A stretch of DNA of 64,000 bases from Gracilibacillus dipsosauri (GCF_003176895.1 NZ_QGTD01000004.1:62001-126000); one strand, 5' to 3'. Counted from the first letter of the stretch, positions 7,009 to 15,628 are shown. Translations and numbers: made by a program. The notes: a model not told the origin generated them from the sequence alone.

Positions 7009-8409
7009 TTATTTTTTATTTTTCAGTTCGTTAACTAATTCATCGTACTTTGGACTACTTAAGAAATTGTCTACTGAGATATGCTGGGCATTTGGTATTT
7101 TTGCCTTAGCCCGGTCCGTTAAGTCTTTATGGGTAATAATAAGATCTGCATCTTCTTGAAGATCATTTATCGCTTTATTCGTCACTTCAATATCAATGTT
7201 TGCCTTTTTGAATTTATCACGAAGCAATGAAGCTCCCATTGCGCTCGAACCCATCCCTGCATCACAAGCAAAAACCACTTTATTTACTTCACCCATCACT
7301 TTATTCTCCGTTAAATTATCTGCCACAGAGCTTTTCTTCCCTTTCATCTCTTGCATCTTACTTGTAGCATCGGTAAGATCTTCTTCCCTCTCCTTGCTCG
7401 TTCTTAATATCACTGCAGCAATTAAGAAGGAAACAATGGTTGCCACAATAACTCCTAGAATAACAGCAAGATGATCTCCTCTCGCCGTCATTGCTACTAA
7501 CGCAAATATACTTCCAGGTGATGGAGGTGCTGATAAGCCTGCATTAAATAAACTGAATGTGAACACACCACTCACACCACCACCGATAGCTGCTAATAAT
7601 AGTGCTGGCTTCATTAAAATATATGGGAAGTAGATCTCATGAATCCCACCTAAAAAATGAATAACTGCTGCACCAGATGCCGAATTTTTCGCCATTCCTT
7701 TACCGAATAGCATAAAGGCTAATAAAATTCCTAGACCTGGTCCTGGATTTGTTTCTAACAAAAACAGAATCGATTTCCCTGCTTCAGAGGCTTGGTCTAC
7801 CCCTAGAGGGCTTAAAATCCCATGATTGATGGCATTATTTAAGAAAAGCACCTTAGCTGGTTCTATGATGATGTTCGCAAGCGGCAATAGGCCTGCATTG
7901 ATTAAGGCTTCTACTCCAGATGCTAAAACTTCACTTAACACTGTCACAATTGGTCCAATAACCTTCAAGGCAATTCCTGCTAGAATTGCAGCAAGTATAC
8001 CTGCTGAAAAGTTATTATAGAGCATTTCAAATCCAGAACGAATTCGATGTTGGAATAATCCATCTATTTTTTTGATTAAATACCCACTGAGCGGCCCTAC
8101 TAGCATCGCTCCTAAAAACATCGGTATATCGGCACCAACAATAACCCCCATTGTCGCCGTCGCACCCACTACACCACCACGAATGTCATATACGATTTTC
8201 CCACCAGTAAAACCAATTAATAATGGCAATAAATAGTTAATCATTGGATCTACTAGTGCCGCAAAATCTTCGTTTGGCATCCAACCATCTGGTATAAATA
8301 GTGCGGTAATAAGACCCCATGCGATAAACGCAGCAATGTTTGGCATAATCATACCACTTAAATAACTACCAAAACGTTGAACTTTCGCCCGAAATCCTTT
8401 ATTTTCCAT
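7009..8409 (-). CDS. mtlA: Mannitol-specific PTS EIICB component
   Basis: A 466-residue membrane transporter that takes up and phosphorylates mannitol to mannitol 1-phosphate. The EIIC domain covers residues 1-340 with many hydrophobic segments and the substrate-site motif 'GGIHEIYFPY' (254-263). A linker (340-375) leads to EIIB with phospho-cysteine Cys382 in 'VVFACDAGMGSSAMG'. EIIA is the separate mtlF product. The length agrees with IICB-type MtlA of bacilli. It has its own leader and terminator and is cut off from mtlR-mtlF by the exporter cassette. MtlR activation and CcpA control are expected. Confidence 0.93.
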   Translation of the reverse strand: MENKGFRAKVQRFGSYLSGMIMPNIAAFIAWGLITALFIPDGWMPNEDFAALVDPMINYLLPLLIGFTGGKIVYDIRGGVVGATATMGVIVGADIPMFLGAMLVGPLSGYLIKKIDGLFQHRIRSGFEMLYNNFSAGILAAILAGIALKVIGPIVTVLSEVLASGVEALINAGLLPLANIIIEPAKVLFLNNAINHGILSPLGVDQASEAGKSILFLLETNPGPGLGILLAFMLFGKGMAKNSASGAAVIHFLGGIHEIYFPYILMKPALLLAAIGGGVSGVFTFSLFNAGLSAPPSPGSIFALVAMTARGDHLAVILGVIVATIVSFLIAAVILRTSKEREEDLTDATSKMQEMKGKKSSVADNLTENKVMGEVNKVVFACDAGMGSSAMGASLLRDKFKKANIDIEVTNKAINDLQEDADLIITHKDLTDRAKAKIPNAQHISVDNFLSSPKYDELVNELKNKK

Positions 8410-8463
8410 TGACTTTACCCCTTTCCCTCTTTTTTTAGATAAGAATAATTGCTTATCTTAAGA

Positions 8464-8477
8464 ATATAGCGATAACA
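8464..8477 (-). promoter_or_regulatory. Possible cre site upstream of mtlA
   Basis: The minus strand reads TGTTATCGCTATAT, 12 of 14 positions of the cre consensus TGWNANCGNTNWCA. It lies about 55 bases before the mtlA start. Nearby AGATAAG (8437-8443) and CTTATCT (8452-8458) form a small hairpin in the leader. Confidence 0.35.
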
Positions 8478-8676
8478 TCTCATATTCAAACTAATCTAAT
8501 CATTATTTTGGCAAAGAGGATGTTGTCAGGATTTAATAAAGTAAGACTTCCATCAGTAGGGATGGTTAACGAAACTTATTAGGATGCGTAGCGCCAGTGA
8601 CCGAAACAACACTTTTTTAGTTCTCGAAATAACTCCTATAGATGTAAGCTAAAGAACAACTTCAATAAATGGTAAT

Positions 8677-9696
8677 CTATCTGTCTATGTGGAGTGCCAA
8701 CAAGCGTCTTAGGTTGTCATCAATAAATTGATTATCGGCACTGTTGATCCCGCGCCCCGCGAAATGGCCCCAAATTGACTCGATAGGTTGAAAATCAGCG
8801 TTCGGTATAAGATTAGCCTCGTATTCATTATCATCTGCTGTGCAGAAAAGATCTGTGCTCCCTGGCATGATGCAGGTAAGTGCTTGAATGCCTCTGAGTG
8901 CCGCATCGAAATCACCGTTATAGGTGGAATTTGCACTTAGATCTGCGTTTTGTCCAGTCCATAGCATTGCCAGAACATTGTGGGGATCCATCTTCATAAA
9001 ACTCTTTTCCCAGACACCAGCTACAAAACTCTCTAATGAATCATATCCTAGCACACGATAAAGTTCCTCTCTGTAAAATGTCTGAGATAAGCCCCACCCC
9101 GCATAAACACGGGCAATGGCACGCATGTCTGTAGAAGTCAACTGACTTATTTTATTGGAATCAAAACCTACTGAAGCCATGAGTGAAGCCTTCATTCCAT
9201 CTAGGACTATATATGTTTGTGGCCAAGTCTTTGCACCCCCACAGAAGGGTGCAATACGTTCTACCATGTCTGGATAACTTGCCCCCCATTGGAATGCTTG
9301 AACACCTCCCATTGACCATCCAACGACGAGAGCGATCTTGTGAATCCCAAATTTTTCAGTCACTAGTCGATGCTGTAATTTCACATTGTCATAGATCGTA
9401 ACTTGAGGAAATTTAGCTCGATCGAATGGAGGTGGCGTGTTACTAGGAGATGAGGATAATCCGTTACCTAGCAAATTAGGAACAATAATAAAATATTTTT
9501 GTGGATCCAGTGCCATTCCATTTCCAATCAACCATTCATTCTGAACATGTTGGTCACCAAAAGCAGTTGGATAGATGATCACATTATCTTTCTTTTCATT
9601 TAATTTCCCGTAAGTCTTATAAGCAAGAAAAGCTTTCGGTAACGTCACTCCTGATTGCAAGGTTACGTCACCTAAATCAAAAATTTCATAATCCAT
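8677..9696 (-). CDS. MetX-like alpha/beta-fold hydrolase or acyltransferase
   Basis: A 339-residue protein of the homoserine O-acetyltransferase-like branch of alpha/beta hydrolases. The nucleophile elbow is 'VVGWSMGGVQAFQWG' (Ser128), an oxyanion-type loop is 'YPTAFGDQH', and the likely Asp282 ('GSTDLFCT') and His311 ('GHFAG') complete a triad. True MetX enzymes usually have a GGSMGG-type elbow and flank other methionine genes; neither holds here, so hydrolase activity on an unknown ester is equally possible. It is transcribed divergently from a LysR regulator that probably controls it. Confidence 0.75.
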   Translation of the reverse strand: MDYEIFDLGDVTLQSGVTLPKAFLAYKTYGKLNEKKDNVIIYPTAFGDQHVQNEWLIGNGMALDPQKYFIIVPNLLGNGLSSSPSNTPPPFDRAKFPQVTIYDNVKLQHRLVTEKFGIHKIALVVGWSMGGVQAFQWGASYPDMVERIAPFCGGAKTWPQTYIVLDGMKASLMASVGFDSNKISQLTSTDMRAIARVYAGWGLSQTFYREELYRVLGYDSLESFVAGVWEKSFMKMDPHNVLAMLWTGQNADLSANSTYNGDFDAALRGIQALTCIMPGSTDLFCTADDNEYEANLIPNADFQPIESIWGHFAGRGINSADNQFIDDNLRRLLALHIDR

Positions 9697-9808
9697 TCTA
9701 TTGTTGCTCCCTTCTATTTTTAAAACAAAACTTTTTAGAATCTATTTCTTTGTTGTAAGTATAAACCTGTGTTACTCTCAATAAAAGTGAATAAAATTAA
9801 AAATAGTA

Positions 9809-9823
9809 TTCAATAAAATTGAA
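9809..9823. promoter_or_regulatory. Putative LysR-type operator
   Basis: TTCAAT-AAA-ATTGAA is a perfect 6+6 inverted repeat between the divergent hydrolase and LysR genes. A related ATAAAAGTGAATAAAATT lies just upstream. Its position fits autoregulation and divergent control. Confidence 0.5.
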
Positions 9824-9843
9824 AGTGCTAGGAGGAAAATAGG

Positions 9844-10752
9844 ATGGAATTGCGTCAACTAAATACGTTTCGTACGGTTGCATCCACTCTAAATTTTAGT
9901 CGTGCTGCGGAAGTGCTCAATTATGTCCCTTCTAACATCACCATGCAAATAAAAGCATTGGAAGAAGAACTTGGCGTGCGACTCTTTGACCGATTGGGCA
10001 AGAAGCTCGTTCTTACAACAGCTGGTAAACGTTTTTTAACACATATCGAAGAGGTTCTAAACAAATTGGACGAAGCCCGCAGTGTCGTTCATGACAATGA
10101 AGAGTTAAGCGGTACTCTAACGATAAGTGCCAACGAGGTTCTTTGTGCCTACCGTCTTCCAGTTGTCTTTCAGCTATATCGTTCGCGTCATCCTGGTGTT
10201 CGTCTCATTTTTCGCTCTGTTCCAAATCAGCGACTTAAGGAAACACTTTTTGAAGGAACCGCGGATGCCGTCTTTATGCTGGACGAACCAATTCGTTCGA
10301 GCGGACTTGCAGTAGAACCGTTACTGGAAGAAACTTTCCGCCTTCTCGTCAATCCAGACCATCCCCTTGCAAAACGATCCGCACTAAAACTAGAAGATTT
10401 CCATGAAGAGGTGTTTCTGGTTAATGAAAAGGGTTGTACCTATCGAACCATGTTTGACCGGTCATTTGAGAAAAAGGGCATTGATAATATTACTTATTTA
10501 GAGTTTCACAATGCCGAAGCGATTAAACAATGTGCCATTACGGGAATCGGTATTGCCTTTCTTCCTGAAATAACAGCACAAGCCGAAATCGAACGGGGCG
10601 AACTTGTTGCTCTTCCATGGCAAATTCCCGACTTGCACGTCTACACACAAATGCTGTGGCATAAAGACAAGTGGCTTTCACCGATGATGTCATCTTTCCT
10701 AGAAGTAGTAAGAGAGGTTATCGCTATTGGGGAGGAGAATAAACAGCGATAG
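9844..10752 (+). CDS. LysR-family transcriptional regulator
   Basis: A 302-residue LTTR: N-terminal winged HTH (residues 1-65, 'MELRQLNTFRTVASTLNFSR'), linker helix, then a periplasmic-binding-like effector domain (about 90-290). It is preceded by an AGGAGG site. Divergent pairing with the MetX-like hydrolase suggests it activates that gene in response to a small effector, which cannot be named. A hairpin terminator follows. Confidence 0.93.
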   Translation: MELRQLNTFRTVASTLNFSRAAEVLNYVPSNITMQIKALEEELGVRLFDRLGKKLVLTTAGKRFLTHIEEVLNKLDEARSVVHDNEELSGTLTISANEVLCAYRLPVVFQLYRSRHPGVRLIFRSVPNQRLKETLFEGTADAVFMLDEPIRSSGLAVEPLLEETFRLLVNPDHPLAKRSALKLEDFHEEVFLVNEKGCTYRTMFDRSFEKKGIDNITYLEFHNAEAIKQCAITGIGIAFLPEITAQAEIERGELVALPWQIPDLHVYTQMLWHKDKWLSPMMSSFLEVVREVIAIGEENKQR

Positions 10753-10811
10753 GAAACCCCTTATTCTCCTAATACCTAATTGCACCTCCACACGTAACTA
10801 ATGAAGAAAAC

Positions 10812-10854
10812 AATAGAGAAGGAAGGGCACAGATTCCCTCCCTTCTTGTCTATT
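10812..10854 (+). terminator. Terminator after the LysR gene
   Basis: AATAGA...TCTATT encloses AGAAGGAAGGG paired with CCCTCCCTTCT (one mismatch) downstream of the LysR stop codon. The stem is long and G+C-rich; the T run is short. Confidence 0.6.
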
Positions 10855-10981
10855 TACCTATTATGTGCAAACGTTTCCACACACTAATATATCTTCTCTT
10901 TTATGAAAGTACAATCATTTTTCACTAGTCTAAAGTGTCTATGTTTAGTAATTTCGTTGCCTTACAGATTACGTTACTGTC

Positions 10982-11560
10982 TCAGCATTCACAAGGCTTT
11001 ATCGAAAAGCTGCTCAGCTCCTTCACCACTCGAGAAAGCGGCAATCCAACAACTGTATAGTAGTCACCTATAATCTGTTTCACAAATATCGCACCAATGC
11101 TTTGGATCCCATAAGCCCCTGCTTTATCATAAGGATCATTGGTTGAGAGGTACCAATTTATCTCTTCCTCCGATAAAGTCCAGAATTCAACCTCTGTTCT
11201 TTCTACAAATGCGACTTCATTATCGAAGGAACGAATCATAACCCCTGTAAATACTTCATGTACATTTCCACTCAAGGTCGCAATCATACGATAAGCTTCC
11301 TCTTTATTTTTTGGTTTTTCGAGAATTTGATTATTGTAGGACACTACCGTATCAGCAGCTAAGATCACTTCTCCATCCTCCTGCAAGGTCACATGTCGCC
11401 CTTTTAGCAAAGCAAGCTTCCGCACCTTTTCAGCTGGATCCTTGCTAGCTATTTGAGATTCATCAACATTTGGTGCTCTTAGTGTATACGGAATTTCCAC
11501 CTGTTTTAAAAGCTCTTGTCTTCTAGGTGATGACGATGCTAATACAAGTTTATTTTTCAT
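10982..11560 (-). CDS. maf: Maf-family nucleoside triphosphate pyrophosphatase
   Basis: A 192-residue Maf/YhdE protein that hydrolyses non-canonical or pyrimidine NTPs (dTTP/UTP type) and affects septum formation when overproduced. The N-terminal 'LVLASSSPRRQELL' and the catalytic 'ILAADTVV' are diagnostic. Length is normal for the family. In many bacilli maf sits beside radC/mreBCD; here it stands alone, with the ribose-type importer divergent to it. Confidence 0.93.
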   Translation of the reverse strand: MKNKLVLASSSPRRQELLKQVEIPYTLRAPNVDESQIASKDPAEKVRKLALLKGRHVTLQEDGEVILAADTVVSYNNQILEKPKNKEEAYRMIATLSGNVHEVFTGVMIRSFDNEVAFVERTEVEFWTLSEEEINWYLSTNDPYDKAGAYGIQSIGAIFVKQIIGDYYTVVGLPLSRVVKELSSFSIKPCEC

Positions 11561-11628
11561 GATATTCCTCCTGCAAATTTTTTATCAATTAAAAAGCACT
11601 AACTACTATATCTACTAAACTTTTATAT

Positions 11629-11640
11629 GTTACCGGTAAC
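11629..11640. promoter_or_regulatory. LacI-type palindrome near the maf start
   Basis: GTTACCGGTAAC is a perfect 12-bp palindrome with the central CG typical of LacI-family operators. With one flanking base it matches cre except at the last position. It lies 69 bases upstream of the maf start codon and could affect either divergent gene. Confidence 0.45.
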
Positions 11641-11850
11641 TGGAATATATGGAACGAAGAGGATAATAGAAGTTTGTGTAATTTTTTTCACTATATTCTT
11701 TTTCTCATTAGACAAACACGCATTAAAATGCGGGTGATTCCTAATAAAAAAACTTGGAATAAGATTTCACCCCACTGATTCTAAAAAAATCAACCTAAAT
11801 TTATCTTACCATGCATATACTTTTTTACAAAAGCAGACTTTCTAATTAAA

Positions 11851-11864
11851 TGTTAACGATAACA
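11851..11864. promoter_or_regulatory. cre-like operator 1 of the rbs-type operon
   Basis: TGTTAACGATAACA consists of TGTTA and TAACA arms around ACGA and fits the loose cre consensus fully. It could bind CcpA or a ribose-type LacI repressor encoded elsewhere. Confidence 0.6.
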
Positions 11865-11923
11865 GTGATAGGGGGGGTGCTAGAGGCATATGATAGTAAA
11901 ACTATGAAAATCGCTACTAACTT

Positions 11924-11937
11924 TGACAACGCTGTCA
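11924..11937. promoter_or_regulatory. cre-like operator 2, next to the rbsA ribosome-binding site
   Basis: TGACAACGCTGTCA, extended to TTGACA...TGTCAA, ends 3 bases before the AAGGAAGGAG ribosome-binding site. A protein bound here would block elongating polymerase. Confidence 0.6.
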
Positions 11938-11957
11938 ACAAAGGAAGGAGACATAGA

Positions 11958-13448
11958 ATGACAGACAAAATCTTAGAAATGAAAAATATCCATAAATCAT
12001 TCCCTGGAGTCAAGGCATTAACGGATGTTCAGCTTGATTTGTATAGAGGTGAAGTGTTAGCACTTATCGGCGAGAACGGGGCTGGTAAGTCCACCTTAAT
12101 GAAAATCCTTACAGGTATTTATCAAAAGGATCGTGGTTCGATTGTTTATAAGGGGAAAGAGGTGGCACCAAAAAACACGAAGGAAGCACAGGAGTTGGGT
12201 ATTAGTATCATTCACCAAGAACTAAACTTAATGCAAGACCTTACTGTTGCAGAAAATATATTTATCGGAAGAGAGCCACGGGATAAGCTGCAATTCTTTT
12301 TAAAGGATAAAGAATTGAACAAAAAAGCAGAGGAATTGTTTCAGCAGCTAAACATTCATTTAGATCCAAAAACAAAAATAGCGGAACTAACCGTTGCTAA
12401 ACAGCAGATGGTCGAAATAGCGAAGGCCCTGTCCTTTCATGCCAAAATCCTTATTATGGATGAGCCTACTGCAGCTTTAACTGACACGGAAATAAGTACA
12501 TTATTTAAAATTATCCATTGGCTGAAAAGGGAAGGTGTAGGAATCATCTATATCTCACATCGGATGGAAGAATTAAAACAAATTTCGGATCGGATTGTGG
12601 TGATGAGAGATGGGGAGTATATCGATACACTCGAAACAGCTAGTGCGAACATCAAACAAGTTGTTTCCTTAATGGTAGGAAGAAAACTCCATATCGAACA
12701 AAAAGCTACTAATCCAAGTAGATGGAAGGAAATTGCCCTTGAAGTGAACCAGCTAAACAATCGTTATTTAAAAGATGTTTCTTTTCAGCTCAAAAAGGGA
12801 GAAATTTTAGGCTTTGCTGGTTTAGTAGGGGCTGGCAGGACAGAGGTAGCTCGAGCTATTTTTGGTGCAGATCCTTCCACAGGGATAATCAAAATACATG
12901 GGAAAACTGTGTCCATTAAACAGCCATATGATGCGGTGAGGCATGGAATAGGCTATTTATCAGAGGATCGCAAACGTTTTGGGCTTCTATTAGAACAAAC
13001 AGTCCAAGAAAACATTGCCGCTCCCTCATTAGCTCATTATACGAAATTTACCTTTATGCATACGAAGAAGATAAAAAAAGAGACACAAAGCTATTCCAAT
13101 CAACTAAAGGTGAAGACACCAAGCATGAACCAATTGGTGAAATACTTATCTGGTGGTAATCAACAAAAAGTCGTTATAGCAAAATGGCTATTAAAGAATT
13201 GTGACATATTAATTTTTGATGAACCAACAAGAGGAATAGATGTCGGAGCAAAACAAGAAATTTATGATCTATTAGAAAGTCTCGCAAAGCAAGGAAAATC
13301 CATTATCATGATTTCCTCTGAATTACCGGAAGTATTACGGCTTAGTGACCGGATTATAGTCATGAATGAAGGACGAACAACTGGGGAGTTGCCCCAGCAT
13401 GATGCGAACCAGGAATCAATAATGGAGCTAGCGACGAAACAAGCTTGA
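11958..13448 (+). CDS. Sugar ABC transporter ATP-binding protein (RbsA-like, two domains)
   Basis: A 496-residue tandem-domain ATPase of the ribose/galactose class. The first cassette has 'GENGAGKSTLMK' (Walker A) and 'ILIMDEPTAAL' (Walker B); the second has signature 'LSGGNQQKVVIAKWL' and Walker B 'ILIFDEPTRGID', with the degenerate Walker A normal for the family. I chose the ATG at 11958 after AAGGAAGGAG; the 36-codon upstream extension has no ribosome-binding site. Permease and binding-protein genes follow at 17 and 15 bases. Ribose or a related pentose is likely, but no rbsK, rbsD or rbsR accompanies it. Confidence 0.92.
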   Translation: MTDKILEMKNIHKSFPGVKALTDVQLDLYRGEVLALIGENGAGKSTLMKILTGIYQKDRGSIVYKGKEVAPKNTKEAQELGISIIHQELNLMQDLTVAENIFIGREPRDKLQFFLKDKELNKKAEELFQQLNIHLDPKTKIAELTVAKQQMVEIAKALSFHAKILIMDEPTAALTDTEISTLFKIIHWLKREGVGIIYISHRMEELKQISDRIVVMRDGEYIDTLETASANIKQVVSLMVGRKLHIEQKATNPSRWKEIALEVNQLNNRYLKDVSFQLKKGEILGFAGLVGAGRTEVARAIFGADPSTGIIKIHGKTVSIKQPYDAVRHGIGYLSEDRKRFGLLLEQTVQENIAAPSLAHYTKFTFMHTKKIKKETQSYSNQLKVKTPSMNQLVKYLSGGNQQKVVIAKWLLKNCDILIFDEPTRGIDVGAKQEIYDLLESLAKQGKSIIMISSELPEVLRLSDRIIVMNEGRTTGELPQHDANQESIMELATKQA

Positions 13449-13465
13449 AATAAGGAGTGATGTTC

Positions 13466-14440
13466 ATGTCTACCGCAGTGATAAAGCAAAAAATGAGAGG
13501 TTCTGCAGCCCTTCAGCAAATTTTGGCATTTGCTAGTTTGGTTCTTTTAATTATTTTCTTTTCTCTAGCCTCTGATAATTTCATGCAATGGTCAAATATT
13601 GAAGGTATCTTACTATCAACGACAGTCATTGGGATACTGGCATTAGGCACTACCTTTGTCATCATTACAGGTGGTATCGACTTATCGATAGGTACTGGGA
13701 TGACGCTCACCTCTGTCATGACGGGAGTATTTATTGTTTATTTAGGCTTACCTATCCTAATAGGTATCCTTGGTGGAATTGTAATGGGAGCACTTATTGG
13801 ACTAATCTCGGGATTCTCTGTTTCGATATTAAAAATACCGCCATTTATTGCTACGCTTGCAATGATGATGATCGCAGAGGGATTGTCTCTCATAATCTCT
13901 GGGGCTTCACCTATTTATTTTAGTGATATAGAGGGCTTTCATCAAATTGCACTCGGATCTATTATTCCTGGAGTCAACCTTCCAAATGCTATATTAATAT
14001 TTTTTCTTATGGTGCTGATCGGCTGGATATTATTATCCAAAACCATCGTCGGGCGCTATACCTTCTCGATTGGTAGTAATGAGGAAGCCACTCGTTTATC
14101 GGGGATCAATGTTACGAAATGGAAAATCATTATTTATACCATTGCTGGATGCTTCACCGGTGTTGCTGGTGTGATTATGGCATCAAGGCTAGATTCTGCA
14201 CAACCAGCACTTGGGATGGGATATGAGCTAGAAGCAATTGCTGCTGTCGTGATTGGTGGTACATCATTAAGTGGTGGTAAGGGCTCTTTAGTCGGGACGA
14301 TGATTGGAGCACTCATTATGAGCGTACTTACAAATGGTCTACGGATCATGTCGATCCCACAGGAATGGCAGACAGTTGTCATTGGGTTTGTTATTTTACT
14401 CGCTGTTTATATCGATATGTTAAGAAAAAAGAATGTATAA
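13466..14440 (+). CDS. Sugar ABC transporter permease (RbsC-like)
   Basis: A 324-residue membrane protein of the BPD_transp_2 family with eight to ten hydrophobic segments. The conserved 'TFVIITGGIDLSIGTGMTL' and 'VVIGGTSLSGGKGSLVGT' motifs are those of ribose/xylose permeases. The ATG at 13466 is preferred because AAGGAG lies 8 bases upstream. It forms the channel with the RbsA-like ATPase. Confidence 0.92.
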   Translation: MSTAVIKQKMRGSAALQQILAFASLVLLIIFFSLASDNFMQWSNIEGILLSTTVIGILALGTTFVIITGGIDLSIGTGMTLTSVMTGVFIVYLGLPILIGILGGIVMGALIGLISGFSVSILKIPPFIATLAMMMIAEGLSLIISGASPIYFSDIEGFHQIALGSIIPGVNLPNAILIFFLMVLIGWILLSKTIVGRYTFSIGSNEEATRLSGINVTKWKIIIYTIAGCFTGVAGVIMASRLDSAQPALGMGYELEAIAAVVIGGTSLSGGKGSLVGTMIGALIMSVLTNGLRIMSIPQEWQTVVIGFVILLAVYIDMLRKKNV

Positions 14441-14455
14441 AAAGGGGAGTTAACG

Positions 14456-15436
14456 ATGAAAATGAAAAGCGTATTAGCCATTATTTCTTTGGTACTGATA
14501 TTAGCTGCTTGTGCGAATAACACAACGGAGCAAAAAGAAGAGCCTAATTCAGGTTCATCAGAGGAAAAGCCATATATCGCCATCATCTCTAAAGGTTTCC
14601 AGCATCAATTCTGGCAAGCGGTTCAAAGTGGAGCAGAGAAAGCAGCAGAGGAATTCCAGGTCGAGATTACCTTCGAAGGACCAGAAAGTGAATCACAGGT
14701 GGATAAGCAAATGGAAATGTTACGCACGGCTCTGGACAAAAAACCTAATGCAATTGGTTTTGCAGCACTAGATTCACAAGCTGCTACCCCATTACTAGAA
14801 GAAGCAAGTGAGCAAGATATTCCGATTATTGCCTTTGATTCTGGTGTGGATAGTGACATCCCTATTACTACAGCCTCAACCGATAATTATGCCGCTGCTT
14901 CACTCGCTGCAGAAAAAATGGCTGAATTAATGGATGAAGAAGGAAAGGTTGCTTTAGTTGTGCATGACCAAGTCTCTCTAACTGGAACACAGCGTCGCGA
15001 TGGTTTTGTAGAAACGATCGAAGAAAATTATCCGAACATGGAAATAGTTGATATTCAATATGGTGGCGGAGATCATTTAGAATCTACTAATCTTGCTAAA
15101 GCTATCTTGCAGGCTAATCCTGATATTGCAGGCATCTATGGCTCCAATGAAGGGTCTGCAATTGGGGTGGTTAATGCGGTAAAGGAATTAGGAAAAGAAG
15201 GAGAAGTGACCATTATCGGATTTGACTCTGGCAAACAACAAATCGATGCCATTAAAGATGGTGTCATGGCAGGTGCTATTACACAAAACCCAGAGGGAAT
15301 TGGCTATGAAACCGTAAAAGCCGCAGTGGAAGCCTTAGATGGGAAAGAAGTGCCTGAAAGCATTGATACTGGCTTCTTCTGGTATGATCAAAGCAATTTA
15401 GAGGATAAAGAAATTCAAGCAGCTATTTATGAATAA
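14456..15436 (+). CDS. Sugar ABC transporter substrate-binding lipoprotein (RbsB-like)
   Basis: A 326-residue lipoprotein with lipobox 'LAACANN' (lipid-modified Cys20), a short acidic linker, and a type I periplasmic-binding fold from about residue 37 ('PYIAIISKGFQHQFWQAV'). It delivers the sugar to the RbsC/RbsA-like complex. Ribose, allose or another ribose-family ligand is likely, but the binding residues alone do not decide it. Last gene of the three-gene operon; order A-C-B differs from the usual RbsDACB because D, K and R are missing. Confidence 0.92.
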   Translation: MKMKSVLAIISLVLILAACANNTTEQKEEPNSGSSEEKPYIAIISKGFQHQFWQAVQSGAEKAAEEFQVEITFEGPESESQVDKQMEMLRTALDKKPNAIGFAALDSQAATPLLEEASEQDIPIIAFDSGVDSDIPITTASTDNYAAASLAAEKMAELMDEEGKVALVVHDQVSLTGTQRRDGFVETIEENYPNMEIVDIQYGGGDHLESTNLAKAILQANPDIAGIYGSNEGSAIGVVNAVKELGKEGEVTIIGFDSGKQQIDAIKDGVMAGAITQNPEGIGYETVKAAVEALDGKEVPESIDTGFFWYDQSNLEDKEIQAAIYE

Positions 15437-15461
15437 TACTATTGGATAAATTTCATGCTGA

Positions 15462-15586
15462 TTTTTTAAACACCTGTGCATGTTAGAATATTTCCATTAG
15501 TGGGGTTAGAGCTATAGGAGGTTATTATGCAGACGTTATACCTTATGACTTTAAGTCTGCATTCCTCCCCACTGGTGTTTAAGCAA
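15462..15586. other. Nested inverted-repeat element
   Basis: Three nested arms enclose a 125-base segment: TTAAACACC (15466-15474) with GGTGTTTAA (15574-15582), AGTGGGG (15499-15505) with CCCCACT (15567-15573), and ATGCAGAC (15527-15534) with GTCTGCAT (15555-15562). GGAGG (15517-15521) can pair with CCTCC (15564-15568) as an alternative to the second arm. This is far more structure than a simple terminator. A small RNA, a regulated leader ORF, or the structured end of an IS200/IS605-type element are all possible. Confidence 0.55.
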
Positions 15587-15622
15587 AAATCCCTGCTAGT
15601 TATACCACCACTGAGAATTTAA
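15527..15622 (+). CDS. Possible 31-residue peptide inside the nested hairpins
   Basis: An ATG follows AGGAGG at an ideal 5-base spacing and opens 31 codons (MQTLYLMTLSLHSS at the start, LLVIPPLRI at the end). The peptide is hydrophobic but has no clear membrane helix. Both the ribosome-binding site and the start codon can be sequestered by downstream bases of the same ORF. I recognise no homologue; it may be a chance ORF in a structured element. Confidence 0.25.
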   Translation: MQTLYLMTLSLHSSPLVFKQKSLLVIPPLRI

Positions 15623-15628
15623 TTTAAC

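Larger units (their letters stand above)
11561..11957 (+). promoter_or_regulatory. Leader of the rbs-type operon with three LacI/CcpA-like palindromes
   Basis: This 397-base interval has no supported gene (an in-frame extension of rbsA from 11850 lacks a ribosome-binding site and covers two operators). It carries GTTACCGGTAAC (11629-11640), TGTTAACGATAACA (11851-11864) and TGACAACGCTGTCA (11924-11937). The last two fit the cre consensus TGWNANCGNTNWCA at all positions. Confidence 0.6.

Noticed and set aside
8437-8458. Hairpin AGATAAG/CTTATCT in the mtlA leader as a terminator or antiterminator
   Set aside because: A stem of seven AT-rich pairs is weak, and MtlR acts as a DNA-binding activator, not an antiterminator; left as a minor note in the mtlA leader.
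11850-11957. N-terminal extension of the RbsA-like gene
   Set aside because: No ribosome-binding site, and it would place two cre-like operators inside the coding region; the ATG at 11958 has AAGGAAGGAG.
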